NCBI GenBank assembly: GCA_963774455.1
Contig: CAVZFD010000002.1
Location: 62,001 to 126,000, forward strand
Direction of reading: 5' to 3'
DNA: 64,000 bases
Source: DATFVA01 sp963774455
Lineage (GTDB): Bacteria; Bacteroidota; Ignavibacteria; Ignavibacteriales; Ignavibacteriaceae
Under the pieces are notes generated by a model, which had not been told where the DNA came from, searched no databases, and saw only the letters and a list, made by a program, of their open reading frames with translations. The position numbers were made by a program, and so were the translations under genes. Position 1 is the first letter of the stretch, and each line of letters opens with the position of its first letter. Below, in pieces: positions 1-9,114 of the stretch.

Positions 1-575
1 AGAATGGCTGCTTTTACCGAATCAGGATTTTTGGGAGCCTGCGAGGGCAGGTCGCCGTGAAAACTTACAACGCCATTAAGAGGGACGCCGGCAAGCGCCA
101 TCTGCAGAACAACACCTCCGCCGAAGCAGTAGCCTATTGCGGCAAGGTTAGAAGTATCTGTCTGAGGCTGATTTTTGAGGAGCTCCAGTCCCGCGTTAAA
201 TCGTGCCATTGCCGTATCCATATGTTCCATTACTGCCTGAGCGAACTTGCCTGCATTATCAGGGTGTTCTGCCGTTTTTCCATTCCCGTACATATCTATT
301 GCAAGAGCAATGTAGCCGAGTTTCGCCAGAGAATCTGCCCGGTGCTTCGCATAATCATTCATTCCCCACCATTCGTGCACCACAATAATTCCGGGTCTTT
401 TTCCCGTCTTGCTGCTGTCGTATGCAAGGTATCCTTTAAGAGGGGTTCCGTCCGATGAATAGCTGACTTCTTTACTAACGAGGGAAGGGCCCTCATTGGT
501 TTTAACCTCTTCTTTATTCTGTGTACACCCGTATACAATAAACATACTTAGCAGAAATATAAATGCATACTTCAT
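1..575 (-). CDS. dienelactone hydrolase family lipoprotein (3' part cut by window edge)
   Basis: Reading the minus strand from ATG at 575 gives an N-terminal hydrophobic segment ending in a lipobox-like YGC, so the protein is probably a lipoprotein exported to the envelope. The body shows the alpha/beta-hydrolase features of the dienelactone hydrolase family: an HEWWG motif about residue 65 and the nucleophile elbow GYCFGGG about residue 150, where the family uses cysteine as nucleophile. The frame is open to the window edge, so the Asp/His of the triad are not visible. Substrate cannot be told; family members hydrolyse lactones and esters. The neighbour on the right is an IS element, not a pathway gene. 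Confidence 0.85.
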   Translation of the reverse strand, partial: MKYAFIFLLSMFIVYGCTQNKEEVKTNEGPSLVSKEVSYSSDGTPLKGYLAYDSSKTGKRPGIIVVHEWWGMNDYAKHRADSLAKLGYIALAIDMYGNGKTAEHPDNAGKFAQAVMEHMDTAMARFNAGLELLKNQPQTDTSNLAAIGYCFGGGVVLQMALAGVPLNGVVSFHGDLPSQAPKNPDSVKAAI

Positions 576-830
576 TTGTTAATCCTTGGGTTGTTGATAT
601 AGTATTCAGGAAAGATTATAAAGGTTAGAGAATAAATCCACCTGAAGGATAGATTTTATAGTTATGATTGTTCTGGCGCACGGGAGGGGGAACTGAGCGA
701 ATTAGCGAATTCATTCGTCAATCCGCAAAATTCGCTCAATCCCTTGGTGCCTTCGCGCCTTTGTGGCAACAAACTTCCGCTAATTCGTTCTAAATCCGCC
801 AATTTTCAATCTTCAATTTTCATCTATTAA
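576..830. repeat. repeat-rich intergenic DNA
   Basis: No gene. Holds words that recur elsewhere in the window: a copy of the TTTGTGGCAA element (about 740-772, also at 5.87, 6.15, 6.26, 6.49 and 7.2 kb), AATCCGC/TTCGCTCAATCC words like the tandem array near 59.4 kb, and CAATTTTCAATCTTCAATTTTC like copies near 11.85 and 18.64 kb. Confidence 0.6.
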
Positions 831-2308
831 GAAAAAAGTCAAGAGAACGTAGTTATCCGCAAGTAAAATATTTTACTTCTCTGCTTTTGGGCTCGCTTTC
901 GCTGTGGCAAAATATCAACTTTCTGTATTAAGTAATTTTTTCTTTAATCGATTTAATAGTTTCTATTCGTCTATATGAGCCTTGATGGCTACGTTAAATT
1001 TTTCAGAATAACGGGAAGAGTTAACCGATCTTTTGGCTTTCTATGAAGCATGAAAATTGTTGAACTTCATTCCCGGGAAATTAAAATTACCTTTCCGGAT
1101 TCCATCACAGATTCTATTAGCTCACAGCATATTCTTTATTTATGCTGCTCTAATCTCCGGCTCCTTCCTCCAATAGTAGGGTTCGTAATCCGTTCCATTT
1201 TTCATTATTGCGTAAAAGGATTTAGCCAGGTACCTGGTTATTGCATTTCTTGCATCCTTCTGACTATAGCCATCTTTAAGCATACATTCATAATATTGCC
1301 TGATATCGTTTTTTCCGTTTAATGCAGCCTTTGTAGTCATCTTAAATATAGTTTTCAATCTCCTTGAGTAAAGTTTATGTCTTTTGCTATAGCTTGTCTT
1401 TCCGCTTTCTCTTTTGTTTCTTACCAGCCCGCAATATGCCCAAAACTTGTATTTGTTCTCGAACCTGGCGGCTTCTATTACTATTCCATAGGCCTGTACT
1501 GCCAGTAAAGGACCAAACCCCGATATTCTCTCTATTTTTTGAATGATCTTTTCTTTCTTTGATATCTTCTTAAAGACTTCTTTATACTTCTTTTGTTCTT
1601 CCAACAATAATGTTAGGATCCTGGTCTTTTCTTCTAATATGAAATTCAACGTCTCATCGCTGTTATTATAATCAGCCTTTCCTCTTTTACTCTTTATTCC
1701 TATTGCCCTGTAGAGAGCAGATATCTGATTTTTTACCCTTACCTCCGCTTTTACCAGGTCTTCATATGCACTTGCCAGTTTCCTTATTTTATATTTTTCA
1801 TTATCCGTATGGTAAACTTCCTTTAACAACCCTCCTCTTAGCAGCTGACAGAGTTTCTTTGCATCTATTTTATCTGTCTTGGATCCTTCCTCCAACAGCC
1901 TGTTTCTCAATGGGTTGCATATTATTATTTTATCTACAATCTCCTTCAGCTCCACATACAGCCATTGTGAACCGGTTGATTCCTCAATAGTTAATATTTT
2001 ACTTCCCTTTAATTCTTTTATGTGTTCTTTAATCAACCTTATATTTGCGGGAATTTTATCTTTTACCCTGGGCTCTATGCTGTTTGATTTCATATATGCT
2101 AGCGCTGCACCTTCGATCGACCAGTCAAGACTGATGTAATAATCATACATCTCTATGGTTTGATTATTGTTGTTTTTTTCCCTTTCTTGCATACAGGTCT
2201 CCTTTCTAATATGATGTTCATTTTTCTAATCTTATTGTTTAATGACTTTTAAAAGTCCATACATAAGATAGTAACACTTTTAGAAAGCGAGACCTTCTTA
2301 ATTTACCG
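820..2308 (-). mobile_element. IS110-family insertion sequence (ends approximate)
   Basis: A single transposase gene lies between non-coding flanks of about 320 bases on its 3' side and about 115 bases on its 5' side, a total near 1.5 kb, which fits IS110-type elements. An 11-base direct repeat ATCTTCAATTT stands at 809-819 and 2309-2319; it may mark the insertion site, although the same word is also part of a dispersed repeat. The 3' flank holds a perfect 18-base palindrome at 861-878 and a 6-bp hairpin ATGAAG/CTTCAT at 1043-1070. No terminal inverted repeats are apparent, as expected for the family. Exact ends are inferred. Confidence 0.6.
1140..2192 (-). CDS. IS110-family transposase (DEDD recombinase)
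   Basis: 350 aa, full length for the family. The N-terminal half is the RuvC-like DEDD domain (first Asp in SLDWS about residue 24; second acidic position in TIEEST about residue 67; a KTDKIDA motif about 105). The C-terminal Transposase_20 region runs from ISGFGPLLA about residue 230 through AYCGLV and ESGKTSYSK (the catalytic serine belongs to this block). Start at 2192 is supported by an AAGGAGA ribosome site 6-7 bases upstream. The family works with a non-coding guide (bridge or seeker) RNA encoded in one flank of the element. The frame is intact, so the element may still be active. Confidence 0.93.
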   Translation of the reverse strand: MQEREKNNNNQTIEMYDYYISLDWSIEGAALAYMKSNSIEPRVKDKIPANIRLIKEHIKELKGSKILTIEESTGSQWLYVELKEIVDKIIICNPLRNRLLEEGSKTDKIDAKKLCQLLRGGLLKEVYHTDNEKYKIRKLASAYEDLVKAEVRVKNQISALYRAIGIKSKRGKADYNNSDETLNFILEEKTRILTLLLEEQKKYKEVFKKISKKEKIIQKIERISGFGPLLAVQAYGIVIEAARFENKYKFWAYCGLVRNKRESGKTSYSKRHKLYSRRLKTIFKMTTKAALNGKNDIRQYYECMLKDGYSQKDARNAITRYLAKSFYAIMKNGTDYEPYYWRKEPEIRAA

Positions 2309-2327
2309 ATCTTCAATTTCCAATCCT

Positions 2328-4997
2328 CTACAGCCAGTAGCTCATCTTCAGCATAAAAATGTTATCGGGATGAACGCTGAACAGGTTATTGAACGAGCGG
2401 CCGAAGCGGAAGTCGCCGTCGCCTTCGATGTTTTCACGGCTCTGGGTCCATACAAGATACAAGGTTGACCCGGGCATATACTCCCAGCGGATCACCGCAC
2501 TGCCGCGGAGTGAAATATAATTAAAATCAGGATTCCACATAGCCTGTGCCGCGGCCGGACCCGAGCCGTCAGGATCCAGCTCATAGGATACCACATCCCC
2601 GACGGCAGAGGTATTCTGCACCAGGGTAGAACCATTTCTTCCGTAAGTAGTAAAATCGTAAGACTTTGGCCGCATCAAATATTTAAAGCTGTTGTAGCTT
2701 CCCGATGCCAGCAGCGGCTGGAAGTAAACCTGGAAGCTGAGAGACGGGCTCAGGATCCAGTCTGCCCTGATATTCGCCGCAAGTATATTCTGTTCAAGAT
2801 GTGCAAAGAGGTATCGGCGGTTATATGTATCAACCGCATATGGATCCTTAAAATTGCTTACCCACTGGGTTTCAGTAACATCATTTGTATACTGAGGTCC
2901 TATCGACATCGTTAATGTAGTTGTAACCTTAACTTCCATAGAAGCATACACTGAGTGCAAATTTCCGTCGCTGCTGAATGTACCGAATCCGCCGGCGCTT
3001 AATACCCACCACTGACGGTTATCAGTAAAAACATCGAGCGTATAGGAAGCACTTGAAGGATTAACTGTTAAGGGACCGCCGCGGGTTTTTCTTGAGTTGA
3101 GGGTTGAAGGACTATAAGATGCGGAGCCCTGGATTCCATTGTAATCCGGCATTGTAAGATAAGCGCCGAGTCTGTAGCCCTGCGCTGTATTATTGCCGCC
3201 GAAATCATAGCTCGTGTACGCTCCCAGATTTACTCCCGCATACTGATAAAGAGCCGTGGGCTCAGTCCATCTGTAAGTAGTAAAGAAGTGGCCGTTTATA
3301 TAATCACTGTATGATCCGTATCCTAAATCATTCACGTCAAAGCCCGGACTGATAAAACCCACAGCCGTATTTATCGCCCAGCGTCCGCGGTTTTTATTCA
3401 GCATCAACCGCCCGCTGTATCCTGTTAAAGATGTAGCCGAACTGTCGACAGAAATATATGATGCATCGGGTCTCTGGTAGTAATGCACAGGACTCCTCTG
3501 CAGTGCTGTTATACGTTCTTTCGATCCCATAACATTCGAAAAAGCTGCCCAGCCTGTCAGTACATAAGTATTATCTTCATCAAGGAATGTCCATCCATCG
3601 CTTCCGATTACAAACGCATTCTTATTTATCTGTGTGTTCAGGCCGTTATCTTTAAAGAAACGGTCTGTGAAAGTAGCAAGCAGTCCCAAACCCTGTCTCC
3701 CCGAATTAAAATCTCTCTGCGCGCGGAAAATTCCGTAATAACTTAAAGGCTCCATCTCAATACTTGAGCGCTGGCCGTCAAGTGAGATATCAGCGTATTC
3801 TCTTTGAGTTACAGCGTGAATAGTTCCCACCTTCCAGTTATCGTATACCTGTCCCGATATTTTCGCCGCGCCAAGAATATGAGTTCCCTGGGGGATATCG
3901 GCATAATCAAAAGAAGGAAGGCTTCCCTGGGGATTCCTGCCGATTCGTCTGCTATAGAAGATGTTGGTAGAGGGCCAGTTAAAAGAAACGTTATTATTCG
4001 TGCCGCCCTGACCGAAACGGTAGATACTTACGCCCTCGGTAAAGAAAGGCCGCTTCTCATCGAAAGTTGATTCAACATCCGAGAGGTTAACCACCGCGGG
4101 GTCGACCTCAACCTGACCGAAATCAGGATTGATAGTGGCGTTAAGAGTAAGACTGCTTCCGAGTCCCGCCCGCACATCCAGTCCCGCTCCCGGCGAATAC
4201 TCTTTTCCGGAATTAAACGGATCGCCGGGCTGAGAGCCGATATACTTTGCTTTTCCGACGACATAGGGGAGCAGTTCAACCCTTGACGGGGGAGCAACAT
4301 CCTCAATACCGACAAGGTCAGGGAACCTTGAAGCAAAACCGCTTTCATTCCTGGGAGTATAAACCACCATGTCGGTTTCAAACCTTCTGCTTATAAACCT
4401 CTCAACATTCACTCCCCACACCTGCTTCTCACCCTCGCGGAAGCGGAGCTGGGAATAAGGGATCTTCATTTCAACCGACCAGCCTTTATCATCAATACTG
4501 CGCGCACCCTCCCACACCGCATCCCAGGAGAGGTCATTCGGCTGCTTAACGTCATTCTCTATCAGTCCATCCGCTACAGCACCCGCAGCAGACACATAGA
4601 AGAAGTAGCCGTTACGCTTATCGCGGTACGAATCAATATAGAGCACGCATCCATCGGAAGGATCCCCCCATATAAAATCTCTGCGCACAAGTCTTGCCAT
4701 AATCGAATCAGGATGTGAATCATTGAACTTTGCCGCGAAGTATAACGCCTCATCATCGTAAGCGAACCAGAACTCAGAATTTTGCGAAGGCCTTGTGCCC
4801 TGCTGGGGATCTGCCTGAATCAGGGTGTTGAAACCCGGTCCCTGCCAGATCTTCTCGGTGAGTTTACCGTCAATTTTTATATTCTCATCAAGTCTTACAG
4901 CGCTTATCTGCGAGTTCGAATTGTCTTTAAGGGAAGGATATTTATTAGCGTACACCGCAGAAGCAGTCAGCAGACAAAAAAGGAGCAAACGTTTCAT
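2328..4997 (-). CDS. DUF5916 protein with N-terminal CBM9-like domain
   Basis: 889 aa. Signal peptide (MKRLLLFCLLTASAVYA), then a carbohydrate-binding family 9-like beta-sandwich about residues 40-230 (IDGKLTEKIW, FAYDDEALYFAAK, DGCVLYIDSY, WSVEMKIPYSQLRF), then the long DUF5916 region to the end, which is rich in alternating aromatic strands and predicted to be an outer-membrane beta-barrel. Such proteins are common in Bacteroidota and Ignavibacteria; no enzymatic role is established. ATG at 4997 is chosen over an upstream ATG (5030) because AGGAGG lies 9 bases before it and the signal peptide starts there. Single gene: the IS element abuts its stop codon. Confidence 0.88.
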   Translation of the reverse strand: MKRLLLFCLLTASAVYANKYPSLKDNSNSQISAVRLDENIKIDGKLTEKIWQGPGFNTLIQADPQQGTRPSQNSEFWFAYDDEALYFAAKFNDSHPDSIMARLVRRDFIWGDPSDGCVLYIDSYRDKRNGYFFYVSAAGAVADGLIENDVKQPNDLSWDAVWEGARSIDDKGWSVEMKIPYSQLRFREGEKQVWGVNVERFISRRFETDMVVYTPRNESGFASRFPDLVGIEDVAPPSRVELLPYVVGKAKYIGSQPGDPFNSGKEYSPGAGLDVRAGLGSSLTLNATINPDFGQVEVDPAVVNLSDVESTFDEKRPFFTEGVSIYRFGQGGTNNNVSFNWPSTNIFYSRRIGRNPQGSLPSFDYADIPQGTHILGAAKISGQVYDNWKVGTIHAVTQREYADISLDGQRSSIEMEPLSYYGIFRAQRDFNSGRQGLGLLATFTDRFFKDNGLNTQINKNAFVIGSDGWTFLDEDNTYVLTGWAAFSNVMGSKERITALQRSPVHYYQRPDASYISVDSSATSLTGYSGRLMLNKNRGRWAINTAVGFISPGFDVNDLGYGSYSDYINGHFFTTYRWTEPTALYQYAGVNLGAYTSYDFGGNNTAQGYRLGAYLTMPDYNGIQGSASYSPSTLNSRKTRGGPLTVNPSSASYTLDVFTDNRQWWVLSAGGFGTFSSDGNLHSVYASMEVKVTTTLTMSIGPQYTNDVTETQWVSNFKDPYAVDTYNRRYLFAHLEQNILAANIRADWILSPSLSFQVYFQPLLASGSYNSFKYLMRPKSYDFTTYGRNGSTLVQNTSAVGDVVSYELDPDGSGPAAAQAMWNPDFNYISLRGSAVIRWEYMPGSTLYLVWTQSRENIEGDGDFRFGRSFNNLFSVHPDNIFMLKMSYWL

Positions 4998-5125
4998 GAT
5001 TCTATTCCTCCTGGATTTAACTAACCGCAATTAAATAAAACAAAAGGCGTATGGGAACAGAATTTAAACCGCAGGCTATTGGAAGTGATGAAAGGGGAAT
5101 AGTGAGGAAATAGTAAAATACGTAT

Positions 5126-5476
5126 TTAAGCCAGAAGTGATTCCGCGGGGATATTGAACTGTTTATGAAGTTTCCTCATCATCTCAGCAGTGAGCTGTCT
5201 TTTCCCATTTAAGATTTCAGAAACCCTGTTCCTGCCGCCCATAGCATCAGAAAGATCAGATTGTTTCAGGCCAAGCTGATCCATCCGGAATTTTATAGCT
5301 TCAACAGGATCGGGGGAGGAAATATGAAAATATTTTTGCTCGTAAGCTTCAACGATGGTTACAAGTATTTCCAGTTCGTCTCCATCGGGAGTGTTAGGTT
5401 TAGCACTGAAAAGTTTCTCAATTCTTTTGAGAGCTTCATTATAATCTTTTTTTGTTTTAATGGGTTTTATATTCAT
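5126..5476 (-). CDS. higA: HigA antitoxin, XRE-family
   Basis: 116 aa. N-terminal half is the HigA-type dimerisation region (starts MNIKPIKTKKDY); residues about 60-115 form a helix-turn-helix XRE domain (LGLKQSDLSDAMGGRNRVSEILNGKR). It neutralises HigB and represses the operon. Start at 5476 is preferred over an in-frame ATG at 5494 because GAGGAAA lies 9 bases upstream and because it starts one base after the toxin stop, the classic coupled HigBA arrangement with the toxin gene first. Confidence 0.93.
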   Translation of the reverse strand: MNIKPIKTKKDYNEALKRIEKLFSAKPNTPDGDELEILVTIVEAYEQKYFHISSPDPVEAIKFRMDQLGLKQSDLSDAMGGRNRVSEILNGKRQLTAEMMRKLHKQFNIPAESLLA

Positions 5477-5477
5477 T

Positions 5478-5771
5478 TCAGATTTCCTCAGCATTTATTC
5501 GATCATATTCTTTATGAGTACCTACGAACCTGATATATACTATTCTTAAACTATAATTAATTGCAGTAACCAATCTATAATCATTTCCTTTTATATTAAA
5601 AACAACCCTTCTATTGCTTAAAACACTTGCTGTTCTGTATAATTTACGGATATCAGCGGGCGATTTCCAGTCTGCAGCGTTCGCTTCAGCATACCATGCT
5701 TTTAACGGCTGTTCTGCGTCATTATGCTTCTGCCAGAATAGTTTCAATGTTTTTACAGCTATTATACGCAT
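5478..5771 (-). CDS. higB: HigB toxin, RelE-superfamily mRNA interferase
   Basis: 97 aa, usual HigB length. It begins MRIIAVKTLKLFW and carries the family's Trp-rich centre (EANAADWKSPADIRKLY) and the C-terminal basic strand ending FVGTHKEYDRI with the conserved GTHKEYD signature. The family cleaves mRNA at the ribosome. ATG at 5771 is preferred to TTG at 5777. There is no clear ribosome site; low toxin translation relative to the strongly primed antitoxin is plausible. The next gene downstream is higA, and an operator palindrome lies 16 bases upstream. Confidence 0.92.
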   Translation of the reverse strand: MRIIAVKTLKLFWQKHNDAEQPLKAWYAEANAADWKSPADIRKLYRTASVLSNRRVVFNIKGNDYRLVTAINYSLRIVYIRFVGTHKEYDRINAEEI

Positions 5772-5786
5772 ATACAAATATAAAGA

Positions 5787-5803
5787 GTTCCCATATTGGG
5801 AAC
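5787..5803. promoter_or_regulatory. probable HigA operator palindrome
   Basis: GTTCCCATATTGGGAAC: perfect 7-bp arms around a TAT centre, 16 bases upstream of the higB start codon. HigA proteins repress their own operon by binding palindromes at the promoter; the position and symmetry fit this role. Confidence 0.75.
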
Positions 5804-5819
5804 AAATATCTATCTGTAA

Positions 5820-6555
5820 TTTAATCCTTCGCCCATCCTCTTATCCTCTCAACATCTTACCCTCCTGTTTTCCTTTGCGCCTTAGCGACTTTGTGGCAAG
5901 AACACCCTTATCTTCTCAACCTCCTGTTTTCCCTCGCCCCCCTCTCAACCTCTCAACCTCTTCCCCCCTGCGCCCCCGCGTCTTTGCGGTAAACCTCTTC
6001 CATCCATTCACTGCCGAATAGCCCTCCGCAAAATCCCTTACGCTCCCGCTGCGTTATTCGCCCATCCTCTTATCCTCTCAGCCTCCTGTTTTCCCTCGCC
6101 CCCCTCTTATCCTCTCAACCTCTTACCCTCCTGTTTTCCTTCGCGTCTTAGCGACTTTGTGGCAAGAACACTCTTATCTTCTTATCCTCTTACCCTCCTG
6201 TTTTCTTTCGCCCATCCTCTTATCCTCTCATCCTCTTACCCTCCTGTTCCTTCGCGTCTTAGCGACTTTGTGGCAAGAACACTCTTATCCTCTCAACCTC
6301 CTGTTTTCCCTCGCCCCCCTCTCAACCTCTCAACCTCTTCCCCCTCTGCGCCCCCGCGTCTTTGCGGTAAACCTCTTCCATCCATTCACTGCCGAATAGC
6401 CCTCCGCAAAATCCCTTACGCTCCCGCTGCGTTATTCGCCCATCCTCTTATCTTCTTATCCTCTCAACCTTCTGTTTTCCTTCGTGCCCTAGCGTCTTCG
6501 TGGCAAGAACACCCTTATCTTCTCAACCTCCTACCCAGTGTGCTTGTTGCAAAAT
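5820..6555. repeat. low-complexity intergenic repeat block with a duplicated segment
   Basis: No gene. The block is built from pyrimidine-rich 8-base words (CTCTTATC, CTCTCAAC, CTCTTACC, CTCCTGTT) mixed with a GC-richer element ending TTTGTGGCAAGAACAC, which occurs at 5871-5906, 6139-6171, 6251-6283 and 6479-6512. A segment of about 150-170 bases at 5906-6075 is repeated nearly identically 377-378 bases downstream (6284-6452), including the words GCGTCTTTGCGGTAAACC and CACTGCCGAATAGCCC. The same TTTGTGGCAAG word recurs at 7204-7215 and about 760. Open frames through this DNA are composition artefacts. Confidence 0.85.
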
Positions 6556-7071
6556 CTAAAACATCATCCTCTGTGCCGTTGCATCCGCGGAATCAATGCT
6601 GATCTGTTGTCCCGATTTATCAAACATAGTAAGACCCACCACTGCCTTAAAAGAATTCCCGTCTTCAGAAAGAGAGATATTTTCTTCAATAACGCCATAG
6701 CCTCCCGGAGAGAAGCCTCCATCGTTAGTCAGCTTCTCAAAAGAAGCAGGCAGATTATTCCAGTAAAACTGATATCTTGCGAGGTATTTGTCATCAGAAA
6801 TTTTCTTCCATAATCCATAAGCCGGCGGAGTTGGAGGCACGCCATCATAATTTGAGGATTCCGTCATCGTGCCCCCCTCATTATACACACGCATAAACTC
6901 AAAGTCCTTAATAACCGCAAACGCACCAGTACGAAACTGAATCGGTCCCTTCCACGCCCCGGCCAACTGAGCTGATTCAGCTGCCGGCGCATTACCGCAG
7001 GATAAATTCACCACGCCCGTAACGGCGGTTAATGCAGCAATCAGAAAAGATAAGTACCGGTTTCTGCTCAT
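6556..7071 (-). CDS. hypothetical lipoprotein
   Basis: 171 aa. Signal sequence with lipobox NLSC about residue 23 indicates a lipid-anchored envelope protein. The mature part is a small beta-rich domain (LAGAWKGPIQFRTGAF, then GVIEENISLSEDGNSF) resembling lipocalin-like or META-type small lipoproteins only in outline; I do not recognise the family. Start at 7071 is set by GGAG 6 bases upstream and by the signal peptide; a longer frame to 7152 runs through repeat DNA. Stands alone between two repeat blocks. Confidence 0.65.
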   Translation of the reverse strand: MSRNRYLSFLIAALTAVTGVVNLSCGNAPAAESAQLAGAWKGPIQFRTGAFAVIKDFEFMRVYNEGGTMTESSNYDGVPPTPPAYGLWKKISDDKYLARYQFYWNNLPASFEKLTNDGGFSPGGYGVIEENISLSEDGNSFKAVVGLTMFDKSGQQISIDSADATAQRMMF

Positions 7072-7224
7072 ATAAACTCCATTAAGTTGATAAACATTAT
7101 TTAACTCACCAAATCCTCTCAACCTCTTAACCTCCTGTTTTCCTTCGCCCATCCTCTTATCCTCTCAACCTCTTACCCTCCTGTTTTCCTTCGTGCCTTA
7201 GCGACTTTGTGGCAAGTACAACTC
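7072..7224. repeat. repeat DNA either side of the small lipoprotein gene
   Basis: Pyrimidine-rich CTCTCAACCTCTTACC words and one TTAGCGACTTTGTGGCAAG copy (about 7197-7216), the same family as in the 5.8-6.5 kb block. Confidence 0.6.
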
Positions 7225-8958
7225 TTACCTCAGCAAAACCATCTTCTTCACCTGCACAACCCCGCCTGCCCTCAATTCATACAAATAAACCCCGCTGGAT
7301 AAAGCCGAACCATCAAACTTCACCGAATAACTTCCTGCAGGTTTTTCCTCATTAACCAAAGCTGCAGTCTCATTTCCAAGAACATCATAAACCTTCAATG
7401 AAACAAAACTTTTATTAGTTAGCCGGTAATTTATAACCGTAACCGGATTAAAAGGATTAGGATAATTCTGCGAAAGAGAAAATTCCGAAGGCTGATTTCC
7501 ATCATCAGCAACCGAAACCGAGGGCAGAACCGAGATATAGCAGCTTTTAATCAACGAGTCATTTCCGAGCGAATTAGAAACAGACAGCGAAACCTCATAA
7601 TCACCGGGGACAGAATAAAGTATATTTGCCGGGTTCTGATCAGAAGACGATGCAGGCGTTCCGCCCGGAAAGTTCCACTGCCAGGCCGACGGCTGAAAAG
7701 AAGACTGATCATAAAAATTTAAGACACTGCCCGCATAAACACGCACCGAGTCAGTCGTAAAATCCGCCACCGGTTTCAAATCCCTGTTTGGTCTGAAGGC
7801 TCTGATCTCCGTACCCGAACCGATTATTATCATAGTACCGTCCTTTGCAAGAGCGGGACCGCAGTAATAATTATAAGGAACAGGCAATTCCCAGATCAGT
7901 GTCTGGAGGTCAGGACTGAAGCAGTAGTACTTTCCGCCGGTATCCAGGCTATTGCATATATAAACCCTTCCTTCTCCGTCAACCGAAATCGTAGGATTAT
8001 AACCGAACGGAATACTGATATCCGAAGAATCTAAGACCCTTCCGTTATCCCGGCTTAAAAGTTTAACAGCGTCGGCATCAATAATATAAACGTTCCCCGC
8101 GGAATCCGAACCGAAGTTTCCCGTAAGGTTCGTGCCTACAGGATCATACTCCCATTTAACCGTCAGGCCCGAACCATCATCCCTCAAAGCGATCAAATTC
8201 CCGCCGTCGCGGCATATATAAACAGTGCCGTCATTGCCGATAGTAAGCGGAAGCTCCTGGTCGGCATCTCCGGCCAGCGCGGCAGACTCATATTCAAAAT
8301 CGCCTGTTTCCATATCGAGAGCGAAGACAGTTTTATCAGTATTTATTGCGCCCTTATAATGATAAAAAGTATTATCGTAAGCAGCATAGCCGGCATTAGG
8401 AGAGACAGGAACTATATAATTATAATCCCACAGAGTTGTACCCGTGTACTTGTCGAGCCTTTTCCCCCTTACGACAGGATCGCCGTTACAGGCAAACAGA
8501 ACGCCCGCATTACCGCCGAACATATCCTCATAGACCGACCACAGCACCGAGCCGTCGGCAGGCGAAAGCGCGTAAAGCGAATCACTTGAATAATCGTGAG
8601 CGTAGACCGCGAACTCCGAAAATCCGACCGCGTACATTTTTGATGTCGCGGTAATCTGTTTATCCCACAGCAAGCCGCCGTCTGTTAAGCTCCGGCATTC
8701 AATCGTTGCGATATAGGAAGGAGACAAAACGACCCTGGAAGTAACAAACTTATCCCCGTAAGTGAACACAGAATTACCCCACACAGAAGAAGATGAAGTA
8801 ACCGTCCATGCAGGCGAAACCACGCTGTCGGGCCCGACAATCTTACTAAGTCCATTCCTTTGATTATTCCCCCCCACAGTCGTCCAGTTCTGCGGATAGA
8901 TATTCAAGATGAAAACCGCAATAACAAAAACAAATAATAATTGTACAAAAGTTTTCAT
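7225..8958 (-). CDS. T9SS-secreted PQQ-like beta-propeller protein with PKD domain
   Basis: 577 aa. Signal peptide (MKTFVQLLFVFVIAVFILN), then a propeller of PQQ-like blades about residues 40-395 (repeats such as LTDGGLLWDKQ, LSPADGSVLWSV, LDMETGDFEYES, LSRDNGRVLDS), a PKD domain about 400-480 (FPGGTPASSSDQNP then GDYEVSLSVSNS), and a C-terminal T9SS sorting domain (NYPNPFNPVTVINY; SGVYLYELRAG; KKMVLLR). It should be exported by the Sec pathway, then delivered to the surface or released by T9SS. PQQ-binding residues are not evident; these blades are probably structural. GGAG lies 5 bases before the ATG. Confidence 0.88.
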   Translation of the reverse strand: MKTFVQLLFVFVIAVFILNIYPQNWTTVGGNNQRNGLSKIVGPDSVVSPAWTVTSSSSVWGNSVFTYGDKFVTSRVVLSPSYIATIECRSLTDGGLLWDKQITATSKMYAVGFSEFAVYAHDYSSDSLYALSPADGSVLWSVYEDMFGGNAGVLFACNGDPVVRGKRLDKYTGTTLWDYNYIVPVSPNAGYAAYDNTFYHYKGAINTDKTVFALDMETGDFEYESAALAGDADQELPLTIGNDGTVYICRDGGNLIALRDDGSGLTVKWEYDPVGTNLTGNFGSDSAGNVYIIDADAVKLLSRDNGRVLDSSDISIPFGYNPTISVDGEGRVYICNSLDTGGKYYCFSPDLQTLIWELPVPYNYYCGPALAKDGTMIIIGSGTEIRAFRPNRDLKPVADFTTDSVRVYAGSVLNFYDQSSFQPSAWQWNFPGGTPASSSDQNPANILYSVPGDYEVSLSVSNSLGNDSLIKSCYISVLPSVSVADDGNQPSEFSLSQNYPNPFNPVTVINYRLTNKSFVSLKVYDVLGNETAALVNEEKPAGSYSVKFDGSALSSGVYLYELRAGGVVQVKKMVLLR

Positions 8959-9114
8959 AGCATCTCCGCAAAGTTTTAAGTGGTTAATTCCTTAAGATAC
9001 AATAAAAGTACACAAGTCAACATGAGTATTACAACCATTGCTAATCAAAATTTTTGGCGACGAAGAAGGGAAGCCCTTGACGGATTCTTTAGGACTTGAA
9101 GGTATAAATAATTG

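Noticed and set aside
57..458. Plus-strand open frame of 133 codons
   Set aside because: It is antisense to the dienelactone hydrolase gene, which has clear motifs; the plus frame has none.
6159..6602. Plus-strand open frame of 147 codons
   Set aside because: It runs through pyrimidine-rich repeats, giving Leu/Pro/Ser-rich sequence; no homology-like motif.
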